Below are positions 38,924 through 48,456 of a stretch of 64,000 nucleotides of DNA, piece by piece. The position numbers and the translations under genes were made by a program. This stretch comes from Tropheryma whipplei str. Twist. GTDB lineage: Bacteria; Actinomycetota; Actinomycetes; Actinomycetales; Microbacteriaceae. The stretch is taken from NCBI RefSeq assembly GCF_000007485.1, contig NC_004572.3:124001-188000 (forward strand), read 5' to 3'. Every line of letters starts with the position of its first letter. The first letter of the stretch is position 1. The notes under the pieces are model-generated. The model had not been told where the DNA came from. It saw only the letters and a program-made list of their open reading frames with translations, and searched no databases.

Positions 38924-39607
38924 TCATGCGCTTTTACACAGCTCACGGTACTTCGCAATGGCATTTTTCGGAGGTCCATCATAGGCTACTTGTCCTTGGT
39001 TCATTAATATCACCTGGTTACAGGTTTGTATCAAATCAAGATTATGGCTGATTGTAATAATCTGTTGGGGTAACGTGTTTACAATCTCAGACAGTCTATT
39101 GAAGCTCATAAGATCCAAATATGTTGTTGGCTCATCAAACACCAAAACCTTGGGCTTTGTGACAAGAATCGTCGCCAGGGCAACCATTTGTTTTTCACCG
39201 CCGCTCAGCTGGTACGTGTTACGCCCTAACAAATTCTGTATTCCAAGCATCACGGAGACCTCTTCTATGGCGGACTCGATGTTTTGAATCCCCATGTTTT
39301 TCAGTCCAAACTTCAGATCTTCTCGCACCTCTGGCATGACAAGTTGGGTTTGTGGATTCTGAAATACGAACCCAACCATCCGCCTAATTTGTTTTACGGT
39401 TTTCTTATTTACCTCAATCCCGTCAACCTTGACACATCCATTAGACGGAAAGTGTAGGCCATTTATAAGCCTCACAAGGGTGCTCTTACCAGAGCCATTT
39501 ACACCTATTATGCCAATCCTGTGCGCACTGAACACCAGGTTTATCTCTCGCAGAATTTTACAATCGTCAATTTCTAGGCTTACATTACTGAATTCTATGG
39601 CTATCAT
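38924..39607 (-). CDS. ecfA: energy-coupling factor ATPase EcfA (CbiO/BioM type)
   Basis: 227 residues from the ATG at 39607 (MIAIEFSNVSLEIDDCK), preceded by GGAAGGG. Walker A GVNGSGKST, Q-loop FQNPQTQ, signature LSGGEKQMVALATIL, Walker B VLVFDEPTTYLD and the His switch TISHNLDL are intact. Works with EcfT. Most ECF modules have two ATPases; only one is seen here, as in the BioMNY type. Confidence 0.9.
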   Translation of the reverse strand: MIAIEFSNVSLEIDDCKILREINLVFSAHRIGIIGVNGSGKSTLVRLINGLHFPSNGCVKVDGIEVNKKTVKQIRRMVGFVFQNPQTQLVMPEVREDLKFGLKNMGIQNIESAIEEVSVMLGIQNLLGRNTYQLSGGEKQMVALATILVTKPKVLVFDEPTTYLDLMSFNRLSEIVNTLPQQIITISHNLDLIQTCNQVILMNQGQVAYDGPPKNAIAKYRELCKSA

Positions 39608-39761
39608 ACTGGTGACCCTTCCACAATTTTTGGGCAACTGGGTTGCTATATCTCTAAATATGGTACAATGCAGGAAACGCGTTTAGAGCCTCATAGCTGT
39701 GTGGCCCGCGCGGTTTTGTTTTGTTTCGCCGTTGAGCTGTGTGAAACCGTGGAGGTGTGTT

Positions 39762-40697
39762 TTGGGGCGCTATGTCTTGTTCCGGCTCCTGCAGTTTGTT
39801 CCGGTGTTCGTTGGTGCGACATTCCTGATTTATCTTCTTGTATTTCTCATGCCTGGGGATCCCATTGCTGCACTTTTCGGTGATAAAAGGCCGTCGCCTG
39901 ATGTTGTTGCGGCAATTCGTGAGCAGTACAACCTTGATAAACCGTTCATTGTCCAATATTTCATTTGGTTTTCTGGCATACTCACGGGCAATATGGGTGT
40001 TACATTTTCTGGCCAGAGTGTAACCGAGGTTCTGGGCAGTACAATTCCAGTCAGTGCGCAACTTGGGTTTATGGCCCTTGTTATACAACTTCTTCTGGGT
40101 CTTTCGGTTGGCCTAATAGCTGGGCTGCGGCCGTATAGATTATTTGACACAACGAGCACTCTGTTCTTACTTGCCCTTGTTTCAATACCATCTTTTGTGC
40201 TCGCATTTTTGCTTCAGTTTTTTATAGGAATTCAGCTTCGTCTTCTGCCTGTAACGGTCGGTGGTGACACCAGCTTTTATCGAATGCTTCTGCCCGCATT
40301 CTCGCTCGGACTTCTCGGTATGGTTGGGTATGCCCGAGTTTTTAGGGGTGAAATCCTCAAAACCCGCGCACAAGATTTCGTTAATTTCGCTTACAGTAAA
40401 GGTCTCTCCAAAGCCCGGGTTATTTTCGGTCATATAGTCCGCAATAGCCTCCTAGTTGTTGTGACTCTAATTGGTTTTGATTTGGCAGGTCTAATCGGCG
40501 GTGCGATTATAACTGAAGGCATATTCAATGTCCCAGGGGTTGGCAATGTGTTCTACCAGGCGACAATTCGCGGAGAGGGTCCAACGATTGTTTCGTTTTC
40601 TGCAGTTTTTGTAATTGCCTTTATGCTTGCGAATCTCTTGGTTGATATCAGTTATTCCTACATCGACCCGAGAATAAGGCTGTCTGGAAGAAAATAA
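39762..40697 (+). CDS. oligopeptide ABC transporter permease (DppB/OppB type)
   Basis: About 311 residues from a TTG at 39762, chosen because GGAGG (39751-39755) stands six bases upstream and the family N-terminus GRYVLFRLLQFVPVFVGATF begins there. Six spans; the coupling loop YARVFRGEILKTRAQDFVNFAYSKG with the EAA-like motif is visible. It pairs with the next permease to form the peptide channel. Confidence 0.92.
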   Translation: MGRYVLFRLLQFVPVFVGATFLIYLLVFLMPGDPIAALFGDKRPSPDVVAAIREQYNLDKPFIVQYFIWFSGILTGNMGVTFSGQSVTEVLGSTIPVSAQLGFMALVIQLLLGLSVGLIAGLRPYRLFDTTSTLFLLALVSIPSFVLAFLLQFFIGIQLRLLPVTVGGDTSFYRMLLPAFSLGLLGMVGYARVFRGEILKTRAQDFVNFAYSKGLSKARVIFGHIVRNSLLVVVTLIGFDLAGLIGGAIITEGIFNVPGVGNVFYQATIRGEGPTIVSFSAVFVIAFMLANLLVDISYSYIDPRIRLSGRK

Positions 40698-40698
40698 A

Positions 40699-41664
40699 GT
40701 GAGCAATAATAAATCCCTTGATGGCTATGCCAATCCGGTCGAGCATTATGTTGCCCCGTTTGACGAGGATGATTTTTCCGCACCCCCGGATACATCTGTT
40801 GGCAGACGTGCTTCCAAACTGCGCGATATATGGGTTTATCTCAGGCGCAGGTTTGCATTCTGGTTTTCTGTAGTTGTGCTTTTTACCCTCACCCTTGCTG
40901 CTCTTTTTCCGGGGCTATTTACACGTGTTCCGCCGAACAGCGATTGTTATTTGAAAAATTCGAACGGCGGACCAACAGGCGAGCATATTCTCGGGTTTAC
41001 AAAACAGGGGTGCGATGTCTTTTCTCGCATAGTGCATGGCGCCTCGACATCCCTATCGGTTGGGCTACTTACCCTTGCATTTGCTTTGGCAATAGGGGTT
41101 ACGATCGGTGCCCTCGCTGGATTTTTCGGTGGCTGGGTTGATGCAATTATTTCGAGGGCTGCTGATATATTCTTCGTTATTCCGTTTCTTGTTGCTGCAA
41201 TCGTTGTTATGAGTGCGTTTTCGTCATTCCGTAGTGTTTTTACAATTGCACTTGTTCTTGCAGTCTTCGGCTGGCCCGGGACAGCGCGTTTGGTAAGAAG
41301 TGAGGTTTATAGAGTAAAAAACCTTGAGTTTGTTTTGGCCGCTCATTGCTTGGGTCAAAGAAAATGGGGTATTTTGATGAAACATATAATCCCGAATTCC
41401 CTAAGCCCTATCTATTCCCTTGCCGCTATCAGTGTTGGTTATGCCATTATCTCCGAGACTGTGCTTTCTTTTCTTGGCCTTGGTCTTCCATCAAATGTGA
41501 TGAGTTGGGGTAATGATATAGCGTCTGCACAGCCTGATTTACGCAATAACCCCATGACTCTTTTCTGGCCCTCTTTGGTCCTGTCCGTCACGGTACTTGC
41601 CTTTACACTTCTTGGCGATGTAATACGCAAAGCCAATAATCCAGCTGAAAGATCCAAGGGATGA
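40699..41664 (+). CDS. oligopeptide ABC transporter permease (DppC/OppC type)
   Basis: 321 residues from a GTG one base after the previous stop. An N-terminal cytosolic extension, a first span (about 52-74), then the five-span core with GASTSLSVGLL and the coupling motif EFVLAAHCLGQRKWGILMKH. It forms the permease dimer with the DppB-like protein. The ATPase ATG overlaps its stop by 4 bases. Confidence 0.93.
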   Translation: MSNNKSLDGYANPVEHYVAPFDEDDFSAPPDTSVGRRASKLRDIWVYLRRRFAFWFSVVVLFTLTLAALFPGLFTRVPPNSDCYLKNSNGGPTGEHILGFTKQGCDVFSRIVHGASTSLSVGLLTLAFALAIGVTIGALAGFFGGWVDAIISRAADIFFVIPFLVAAIVVMSAFSSFRSVFTIALVLAVFGWPGTARLVRSEVYRVKNLEFVLAAHCLGQRKWGILMKHIIPNSLSPIYSLAAISVGYAIISETVLSFLGLGLPSNVMSWGNDIASAQPDLRNNPMTLFWPSLVLSVTVLAFTLLGDVIRKANNPAERSKG

Positions 41665-43289
41665 ATACGGTTGAGCCCCCACTTCTGGATGTTAGAAATC
41701 TACAGATCGAATTTTCTACACCTACCCGCGCAATAAAGGCCGTTGATGGCGTCAGTTTTACCCTTGAAAAAGGTGACACGCTCGCTGTTGTCGGTGAGTC
41801 GGGTTCTGGAAAGTCAACCCTTGCACATTCTGTAATAGGTCTCTTGCCGGGTACGGGAAGAATCACCGAGGGGCAAATAAATTATGCCGGGCGGGACCTT
41901 GTAAAGTTGTCCCAGAAACAGCTCGAGGGCGTCCGCGGACATAATATAGGTTTTGTTCCACAGGACCCGATGCAGAGCCTTAATCCTGTTCTGCGAATCG
42001 GCGCTCAGGTAGAGGAGGCCATTCGCGCAAATGCGCTTGCATCAGATAATAAAGAGATCAGAAAGTTGGCAATCCAGGCTCTAGAGAATGCGGGTTTGCC
42101 CAACCCCTCTGACAGAATACGCTCATATCCGCACCAACTTTCAGGTGGCATGCAACAAAGGGTGTTGATCGGTATAGCGCTTTCCTGTCACCCAGGTCTT
42201 CTTATCGCTGACGAGCCAACAAGTGCATTGGATGTAACAGTTCAGAAGGTTATCCTTGATCACATAGCTGAGCGTACTTCTTCTCTCGGCACTGCCGTTA
42301 TGCTGATTACGCACGACCTTGCCTTAGCTGCTGAACGGGCGAGGCGTCTTCTGGTTATGTACAAAGGAAAAGTAGTTGAACTGGGTTCATCTGAGGAGAT
42401 TCTAAAAAACCCTCGCCATCCTTATACCAAGAAATTACTGGGCGCAGCTGCAAGGGCACGACGCTCTCCCCTTAGGTCGAAAGAGCAAGACACTGCCCCT
42501 CCTGCAGTTGTTGTAGACAGTCTGGTAAAAAGATATCCAATACGGTCAGGGACCTTTAGTACCTCACTTCTTACCGCTGTTGATGGCGTGAGCTTTTCGA
42601 TTCCCAGCGGGTCTACGGTTGCTCTTGTCGGTGAGTCGGGTTCTGGCAAGTCCACTATCGCAAAGATAATTCTTGGGTTTGAAAAGCCGACGCGGGGGAC
42701 TGTAACCATAGCCGGTGTTAATACAAGCTCGCTATCTGCATCTGGCTTGCGCCGTATGGCTGCGAGGATCCAGCCGGTATTTCAAAATCCGTATGGCAGC
42801 CTGGATCCGCTTCGCAATATTGCATCAATTATTTCTGAGCCTTTGAGTATCCATAAGGTTGGAAACAGGGCCAGCCGTAAAGCCCGCGTTGTGGAGCTTC
42901 TTGACCAAGTCGCACTGCCGCAGTTTATTGCGACTCGTTATCCCGGTGAGTTGTCTGGCGGTCAGCGCCAGAGGGTTGCAATAGCCCGTGCTCTAGCCCT
43001 AAAACCAGAGATAATGATTCTAGATGAGGCGGTCAGCGCTCTGGATGCTCTTGTTCAGTCGCAGATCTTAGATCTTTTGGATAGCTTACAGAAACAGCTT
43101 TCGGTTAGTTATCTATTTATCACACATGATCTTGCTGTTGCACGGGCTATCTCTGACTTTGTGTGTGTTATGCACCAGGGCAAGCTGGTTGAACAAGGCC
43201 CGGCTGAGCGTATCTTCAACAATCCGGAGAGTAAGTATACAAGGACTCTTTTGGAGTCGATACCTGGACGCCTGTTTTCTTGGGGTTGA
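41661..43289 (+). CDS. oligopeptide ABC transporter double ATPase (DppD-DppF fusion)
   Basis: 542 residues with two complete ABC domains. The first has Walker A GESGSGKST (about 47), signature LSGGMQQRVLIGIAL and Walker B LLIADEPTSALD. The second has GESGSGKST (about 323), LSGGQRQRVAIARALAL and MILDEAVSALDAL, with Ala-Val in place of Pro-Thr. It drives the peptide importer encoded by the neighbours. It is the last gene before the repeat island; no terminator is clear. Confidence 0.95.
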   Translation: MNTVEPPLLDVRNLQIEFSTPTRAIKAVDGVSFTLEKGDTLAVVGESGSGKSTLAHSVIGLLPGTGRITEGQINYAGRDLVKLSQKQLEGVRGHNIGFVPQDPMQSLNPVLRIGAQVEEAIRANALASDNKEIRKLAIQALENAGLPNPSDRIRSYPHQLSGGMQQRVLIGIALSCHPGLLIADEPTSALDVTVQKVILDHIAERTSSLGTAVMLITHDLALAAERARRLLVMYKGKVVELGSSEEILKNPRHPYTKKLLGAAARARRSPLRSKEQDTAPPAVVVDSLVKRYPIRSGTFSTSLLTAVDGVSFSIPSGSTVALVGESGSGKSTIAKIILGFEKPTRGTVTIAGVNTSSLSASGLRRMAARIQPVFQNPYGSLDPLRNIASIISEPLSIHKVGNRASRKARVVELLDQVALPQFIATRYPGELSGGQRQRVAIARALALKPEIMILDEAVSALDALVQSQILDLLDSLQKQLSVSYLFITHDLAVARAISDFVCVMHQGKLVEQGPAERIFNNPESKYTRTLLESIPGRLFSWG

Positions 43290-43729
43290 AGTGCATTCTG
43301 TGTATAGTTAGCCTGTTATTCGTTTGCCGCATGGCTGCGTTATGTCCGTATTATGCCGTTGGTCTAGCAAGCGTCTGTGCAGATGTAAGAGTGTATAGAC
43401 AGCACAGCCTGTAACCCATACAGTCACACACCGTACAATCACACACTGCACAAGCTGTAACCCGTGCGCCACCTACTGCTCAAGCGCAACCTGTAACCCC
43501 CGTTGTATAACAGGTAACTTATTCAGTAAAACCTGTAGCCCATCCTTGCAAGAGCTGTATACATTACACCAACCATATTGAAGTCAGGCCATATATAAAG
43601 TCAGGCTGTGATCCAGATCGCCACATATCCTTCATGCAACTACGTTGCTTACTTACATAAGTGCTGGTAGGGGCAGTGTACCAAGTGTTAATCCTGTGAC
43701 TTTACAAGATACCAGACTCACAACCCTTC

Positions 43730-43979
43730 ACAGATCTAAGAGAGCTGCCCCCAGGCAATCATCCGGAGGCTTCTTGGGCGGCCTACTAGGTGGTCTAGGC
43801 AGTGGCCTAGGCAATATCGTAAGCAGTCTCGCAGGCTCGAGTACTACAACATCTCTATATGGCACAGCGCAATCCATCGCACAGCAAGGCACCGCACTCC
43901 AGTCCAAACAAGCCAAGGTTTCCTTGGTCTTGCAGGCGCCCTACTACCCACTGCAGTAACAACACTGGTTAGTATCTGC
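43730..43979 (+). pseudogene. silent cassette 1a
   Basis: Encodes HRSKRAAPRQSSGGFLGGLL, a run of GxxG motifs, then SLYGTAQSIAQQGTALQSKQ and a short end KVSLVLQAPYYPLQ before a stop at 43957. The frame is open upstream to 43645 where it reads YISAGRGSVPSVNPVT, a fragment also seen near 53380. Confidence 0.7.
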
Positions 43980-44256
43980 CCCATACAATCACCCAGAGAC
44001 CTCTGGGGCGACCTATTCAGTGCCGCAGGCAGTGCCATAACCAATATCCTGGGTGCATCTCTATCTAACCAAGCCACAGGTGTATCTATAAGTCAGAGTA
44101 GTATAACTATTACACCCAGCGCAAGAGGTTCTCTATCTGGCTATATAGCTACGTCCATAAATGTATACAGATACACCCATAAATGTTATATATGGCAGAT
44201 GCTACATATGTCTAAGTATCAGTGAATACCTGAGCCAGATACCAACCCCACAACCC

Positions 44257-44475
44257 ATCACAGATCTAAGAGAGCCACCCGCACACGATCACCCAGAAGC
44301 ATCTTGGACAACCTACTCGGTAGCCTAGGTGGACTCCTGGGTACTACACCATCTCTATCTGCCACAGCGCAATCCATCGCACTCAAGTCCACAACAAGCC
44401 AAGGTTTCCTTGGTGCTGTTGCAAACGCCGTCCTACCCACCGCAGTAACAACACTGGTTTATGCCTACAATGACT
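44257..44475 (+). pseudogene. silent cassette 1b, hydrophobic tail frame
   Basis: Starts RSKRATRTRSPRSILDNLLG and continues in one frame through SIALKSTTSQGFLGAVANAV and LPTAVTTLV. This is the version in which the tail is read as the hydrophobic GFLGAV frame instead of the KVSLVLL frame. Confidence 0.7.
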
Positions 44476-44764
44476 GTTATCTATACCATGAGTATGAAGA
44501 AGAATCCATTACCCCCAGGCCTTACCCTAAACACAGGTACAACACCAGAGATGTACTGATTTCACCACAGAGTTACCTGTAACCCCACCCGCATTACCGG
44601 TAACCCGTAACAGAATTACTGGCAACCCCCGCCGTGTTACCTGTAACTCACACCTGCGCGACTTGTAATACAGCCGGTAACCACAAACATATATCCGGGC
44701 ATGTGGTGGGCAAAGACCATCACATGGCTGCACGATACTTCACACAAATTCACAACCCCACAAC

Positions 44765-44995
44765 CCCTCACAGATCTAAGAGAGCTGCCACCAGGCAATC
44801 ATCCGGAGGCTTCTTGGGCAACCTATTCAGTGGCATAGGCGGACTCCTGGGTACTACAGCATCTCTATCTGCCACAGCCCAATCCATCGCACAGCAAGGC
44901 ACCGCACCCCAGTCCAAACAACCCAAGGTTTCCTTGGTGCTGTTGCAAACGCCGTCCTACCTGCCGCAGTAACCGACGTGGTTAGTAGAGCCACC
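44765..44995 (+). pseudogene. silent cassette 1c
   Basis: HRSKRAATRQSSGGFLGNLF, then GIGGLLGTTASLSATAQSIA and the end KVSLVLLQTPSYLPQ-stop. Almost the same DNA as cassette 1b at the tail but read one frame away, because the linker before it differs in length. Confidence 0.7.
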
Positions 44996-45486
44996 CCACA
45001 CGATCACCCAGAGGCCTCTTGGACGGCCTAGGCAGTATCATAGGTGGATTCGCAGGCAGTGCCATAAGCGGTATCGTAGGCGGACTCCTGGGTAGATCAC
45101 CAGAATATATGGCATGTCATAACCGTAGGTGCATCTAAGTGCATAAATTCAGCGAAACAAACCTATATACACCCACATACAACATAGGAAACCCCAGAAC
45201 TCTCACAACACAAACATACACAAGAACATACTATGGTCTAATAATGCAGGATATTGCACTAGATGATGCACCAACCAACTTTCCTGTCAAAGCTATACCT
45301 AACTACTATGACTATAGTTTCAAGAACAAACTCTCTCATCGAGTAACCCTGTGGAACTACACAGGCACAACCCGCATCCCACCCAGGTACGTCCCATACA
45401 GTTACTTTGTGGAACTACACAGGCTCTGGCAGAGGCACAGTGCCGTGGATTGATGTGCATATCTGGAAGAGATAATAGATACACAA

Positions 45487-45765
45487 CCTCTCACAGATCT
45501 AAGAGAGCTGCCACACAATCACCCAGAGGCCTCTTGGACAACATAATCGGTGGCCTAAGCGGAGTTGCAGGTTATATCGCGATCAGTGCCGCGACCGGTA
45601 TCGCAAATTACCTCTTTGGTACAGCACCATCTCTATCTGGTACAGCCCAATCCATCGCACAGCAAGGCACCGCACCCCAGTCCAAACAACCCAAGGTTTC
45701 CTTGGTGCTGTTGCCGGCGCCGTCCTACCTACCGCAGTAACCGACGTGTAAACTAACTCTATAAA
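45487..45765 (+). pseudogene. silent cassette 1d
   Basis: HRSKRAATQSPRGLLDNIIG, a Gly/Ala-rich hydrophobic stretch (GVAGYIAISAATGIANYLFG), then GTAPSLSGTAQSIAQQ and the end KVSLVLLPAPSYLPQ-stop. Confidence 0.7.
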
Positions 45766-46416
45766 CCAACGTGGTTATAAGGTAAATCATCCGGAAGCTT
45801 CTTTGGCGGCATACTCGGTAGCATAGGCGGATTCTTGGGTTTATCACCATCTCTATCTGCCACAGCCACAGGTGTATCTATAGGTCAGAGTACTATAACT
45901 ATTACACCCAACGCAAGAGGTTCTCCTATATCCTCTTATACGGTTCCTAATACAACAGAAACAAGTCCAACTGGATGCTGTATCTGTAGGTGTGCCAAGT
46001 ATCAATTATGTGACTTCGACTTTGTCAAATGGCAGTAAGACATTCCTATACCCCACAGATCAATTAACCCAATCACCTTAACTACATCACCTTAACCAAG
46101 GGTGGAGCAGGTTATTCACCAAACCCAACATCTGCACCCATTACTGTTATCTATACCATGAACACGGGAGGCAAGAATACCTTACCCCCAGGCCTTACCC
46201 TAAACACAAGTACACAGATGTACTAACTGCAGTAATAGAGTAACTGGTAACTCACAACCGGTTACCTGCCACACGCACATCCGTTACATGTTACCCATGT
46301 AACTGGTAACCCCAGGTGCAACCATAACCATTGATACAACAACACCTTATATTAAGGCAGGTGATGGCAGAGATCATCATATGGCAGCGTACCTCACGCG
46401 GCTACACGACACTTAG

Positions 46417-46833
46417 ACTGCAACAACCCTTAACAGATCTAAGAGAGACACCACCAGGCAATCATCCGGATACTTCTTTGGCAGCATAATCAATGGCATA
46501 GGCAATGCCCTAGGCGGACTCACAAACTCCCTCTTTGGTACAGCACCATCTCTATCTGCCACAGCCCAATCCATCGCACAGCAAGGCACCGCACTCAAGT
46601 CCACAACAAGCCAAGGTCTCCTTGGTGCTGTTGGTGGCCTCCTACCCACCGTAGTAACAAGTCTGGTTGATGCCTACAATGCTTTTTACTCTGCAGCACA
46701 TAATTCAGATGCATGTTATGACTGGAAAAGCTATGCCTATCCAGCAGCATCTCTATATGTCACAGCCTCCTCAAGTCCACAACAAGCCAAGGTCTCCTTG
46801 GTCTTGTTGGCGCCGTCCTACCTGCCGCAGTAA
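46417..46833 (+). pseudogene. start-less open cassette 1e (138 codons)
   Basis: Open from just behind a stop at 46414 to TAA at 46831. No in-frame ATG, GTG or TTG appears until the last ten or so codons. It reads NRSKRDTTRQSSGYFFGSII, GTAPSLSATAQSIAQQ, LLGAVGGLLPTVVTSLVDAY, HNSDACYDWKSYAYPAASLY, and ends KVSLVLLAPSYLPQ. It carries both tail versions in one frame. A coding frame that is kept but cannot start translation fits a donor sequence. Confidence 0.75.
46631..46765 (+). repeat. 135-bp direct repeat, copy 1
   Basis: The segment from ttggtggcctcctaccc to tatatgtcacag matches 47366-47500 base for base by eye. The copies are 735 bases apart in the same orientation. Confidence 0.9.
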
Positions 46834-46984
46834 CCGACGTGGTTAGTAGAGCCACCCCACACGATCACCCAGATACCTCTTTGGCAACATAGGCGCTGCC
46901 ATAGCCGGTGCCCTAGGCGGTATCGTAACCAATGCCCTAACCGGACTCGCAGGCCCCTTCCTGGATCAACATACGACACAACTA

Positions 46985-47110
46985 ATCTCTCAGAATTACC
47001 TGTAACCCCCGGTGTGTTACGTGTAACTCCTGCCCGCATTACTGGTAACCCGCAACAGAGTAACCTGTAACCCCTGCCAGTGCAACTTGTAATACAGCCC
47101 GTAATCACAA
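46985..47110. repeat. GTTAC/GTAAC half-site array
   Basis: Repeated units such as gttacctgtaaccccc, gttacgtgtaactcc and ggtaacccgcaac. GGTTAC and GTAACC are reverse complements, so many pairs form short palindromes. Confidence 0.75.
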
Positions 47111-47227
47111 ACACATATCCGAGCAACATATACCCTGGCAGGTTCTGGCGGAAACACTGTGCCAAGTATCAGTGCTGCAACTTCGACTGTAGGTGGCACA
47201 TACATATACCTTTACAGCCCTACAACC

Positions 47228-47400
47228 CCTCACAGATCTAAGAGAGCTACCACCAGACGATCATCCGGAAGCTTCTTGGGCAGCCTACTCGGACTCGTAG
47301 GCTCCCTCTTTGGTACATCTGCATCTCTATATGGCACATCTCTATCTAACCAAGCCAAGGTTTCCTTGGTGGCCTCCTACCCACCGTAGTAACAAGTCTG
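47228..47400 (+). pseudogene. silent cassette 1f, truncated
   Basis: HRSKRATTRRSSGSFLGSLL, GLVGSLFGTSASLYGTSLSN, then a direct jump to QAKVSLVASYPP-stop. The middle linker is missing, so it is a shortened cassette. Confidence 0.7.
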
Positions 47401-47500
47401 GTTGATGCCTACAATGCTTTTTACTCTGCAGCACATAATTCAGATGCATGTTATGACTGGAAAAGCTATGCCTATCCAGCAGCATCTCTATATGTCACAG
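47366..47500 (+). repeat. 135-bp direct repeat, copy 2
   Basis: Same 135 bases as 46631-46765, here following a shortened cassette. The cassette tail and the downstream AYNAFYSAAHNSDACYDWKS segment have been copied as one unit. Confidence 0.9.
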
Positions 47501-47690
47501 GGTTACCTGTAACCCCCGGTGTGTTACGTGTAAGCTGTAACACGCACCTGCGCGACTGGTAACATCTGGTGCCGTGTTACGTGGTTACCTGTGTTGTGTT
47601 ACAGGTTACCTATACCTGCGCAACGTGTAACCCCGGTGTGTTACAGGTAACTCCACACCCGCAACTGGTCACCTGTAACCCCAGGTGCAA
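47500..47690. repeat. GTTAC/GTAAC half-site array, dense
   Basis: About 190 bases with more than a dozen GTTAC or GTAAC pentamers in both orientations (ggttacctgtaacc, gttacaggttacc, gttacaggtaac). Spacing is irregular and there are no unique spacers of constant length. Confidence 0.75.
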
Positions 47691-47754
47691 ACACTAATAA
47701 GCCCAACCACCCTAACCACATCCAGTCAAAAAACCCACACCGTAACCATCAATA

Positions 47755-48273
47755 TTGATACCAGTAACCCTTGATAGAACCAATGGAACCACAACAACAT
47801 ATATCCAGACAGGTAACGACATAACCCTACCTATGGGCGCTGCAGTGTATGTTATGGAATTGTTTATTGTTGAATTGCACAGTTACGTATATTGGCTACA
47901 CCATACAACCAAAGGAACCATACAAGGAAGCATACAAGGAAGCATAGATACAGGTGTTAGCCAAGGTATATATACAGTAGTAGTAACTGCCACTGCATCA
48001 TCAACAACTGTTACTGCTGTATATACCCTTGTGCTAAGTAGTATGAAATTCTTCCAAAGGGTCAAATACTATATAACCAAGCCATTCAAAGCCATATACA
48101 GTTGGTTCTCTCACACTTGCACCCCAGTCCACCACACAACAAGCCAAGGTTTCCTTGGTGCTGTTGCCGGCGCCATCCTACCTACCGCAGTAACAACACT
48201 GGTCAGTATCTACCCCCACACAATCATCCGGATACTCCTGGGACAACCTAAGCAATATCGTAGCCGGTATTAA
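47755..48273 (+). pseudogene. longest ATG-initiated frame in island 1, mosaic of WiSP pieces
   Basis: 172 codons. It joins an Ig-like piece (GSIDTGVSQGIYTVVVTATA), a segment YYITKPFKAIYSWFSHTCTP, and the tail TTSQGFLGAVAGAILPTAVT. The segment with KAIYSWFSHTCTP recurs near 50610-50650. No signal peptide and no ribosome binding site support expression, so I treat it as a mosaic donor. It holds a 12-bp tandem repeat (catacaaggaag twice, about 47918-47941). Confidence 0.6.
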
Positions 48274-48456
48274 CATCGTGGTTACGATATACCCACGCTG
48301 CCGCCCTTGTCCCCTGATGCTACTGTTACCGCCATCCTTATTACCTTTGCCAGTCATCCTTACCAGGTCTCCTTGGTGGTCTTGCAGGCGCCGTCCTACC
48401 TACCGCAGTAACCAGTAATTACCGTGGTCAGTAGGGGTCGGAGAGAGCTAATTGGT

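Larger units (their letters stand above)
43290..48456 (+). repeat. surface-protein repeat island 1 (silent cassettes)
   Basis: 5.2 kb with no conventional gene. It is built of related cassettes on the plus strand, each starting near AGATCTAAGAGAG, which encodes R-S-K-R, followed by a Gly-rich hydrophobic stretch and a tail ending ccgcagtaac. Between cassettes lie arrays of GTTAC/GTAAC half-sites and pieces of Ig-like repeats. Frames are open in patches but start codons are missing or unsupported. Known biology: T. whipplei WiSP genes are associated with large non-coding repetitive DNA. I infer a donor store for gene conversion. Confidence 0.85.

Noticed and set aside
46818-47165. Minus-strand frames in the islands, rich in V-T-G-N repeats
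   Set aside because: They arise from the palindromic GTTAC/GTAAC arrays; the plus strand carries the conserved protein motifs.
47500-47690. CRISPR-like repeated units
   Set aside because: Repeats are short, differ from each other, occur in both orientations and lack spacers of constant length; no cas genes are in the window.
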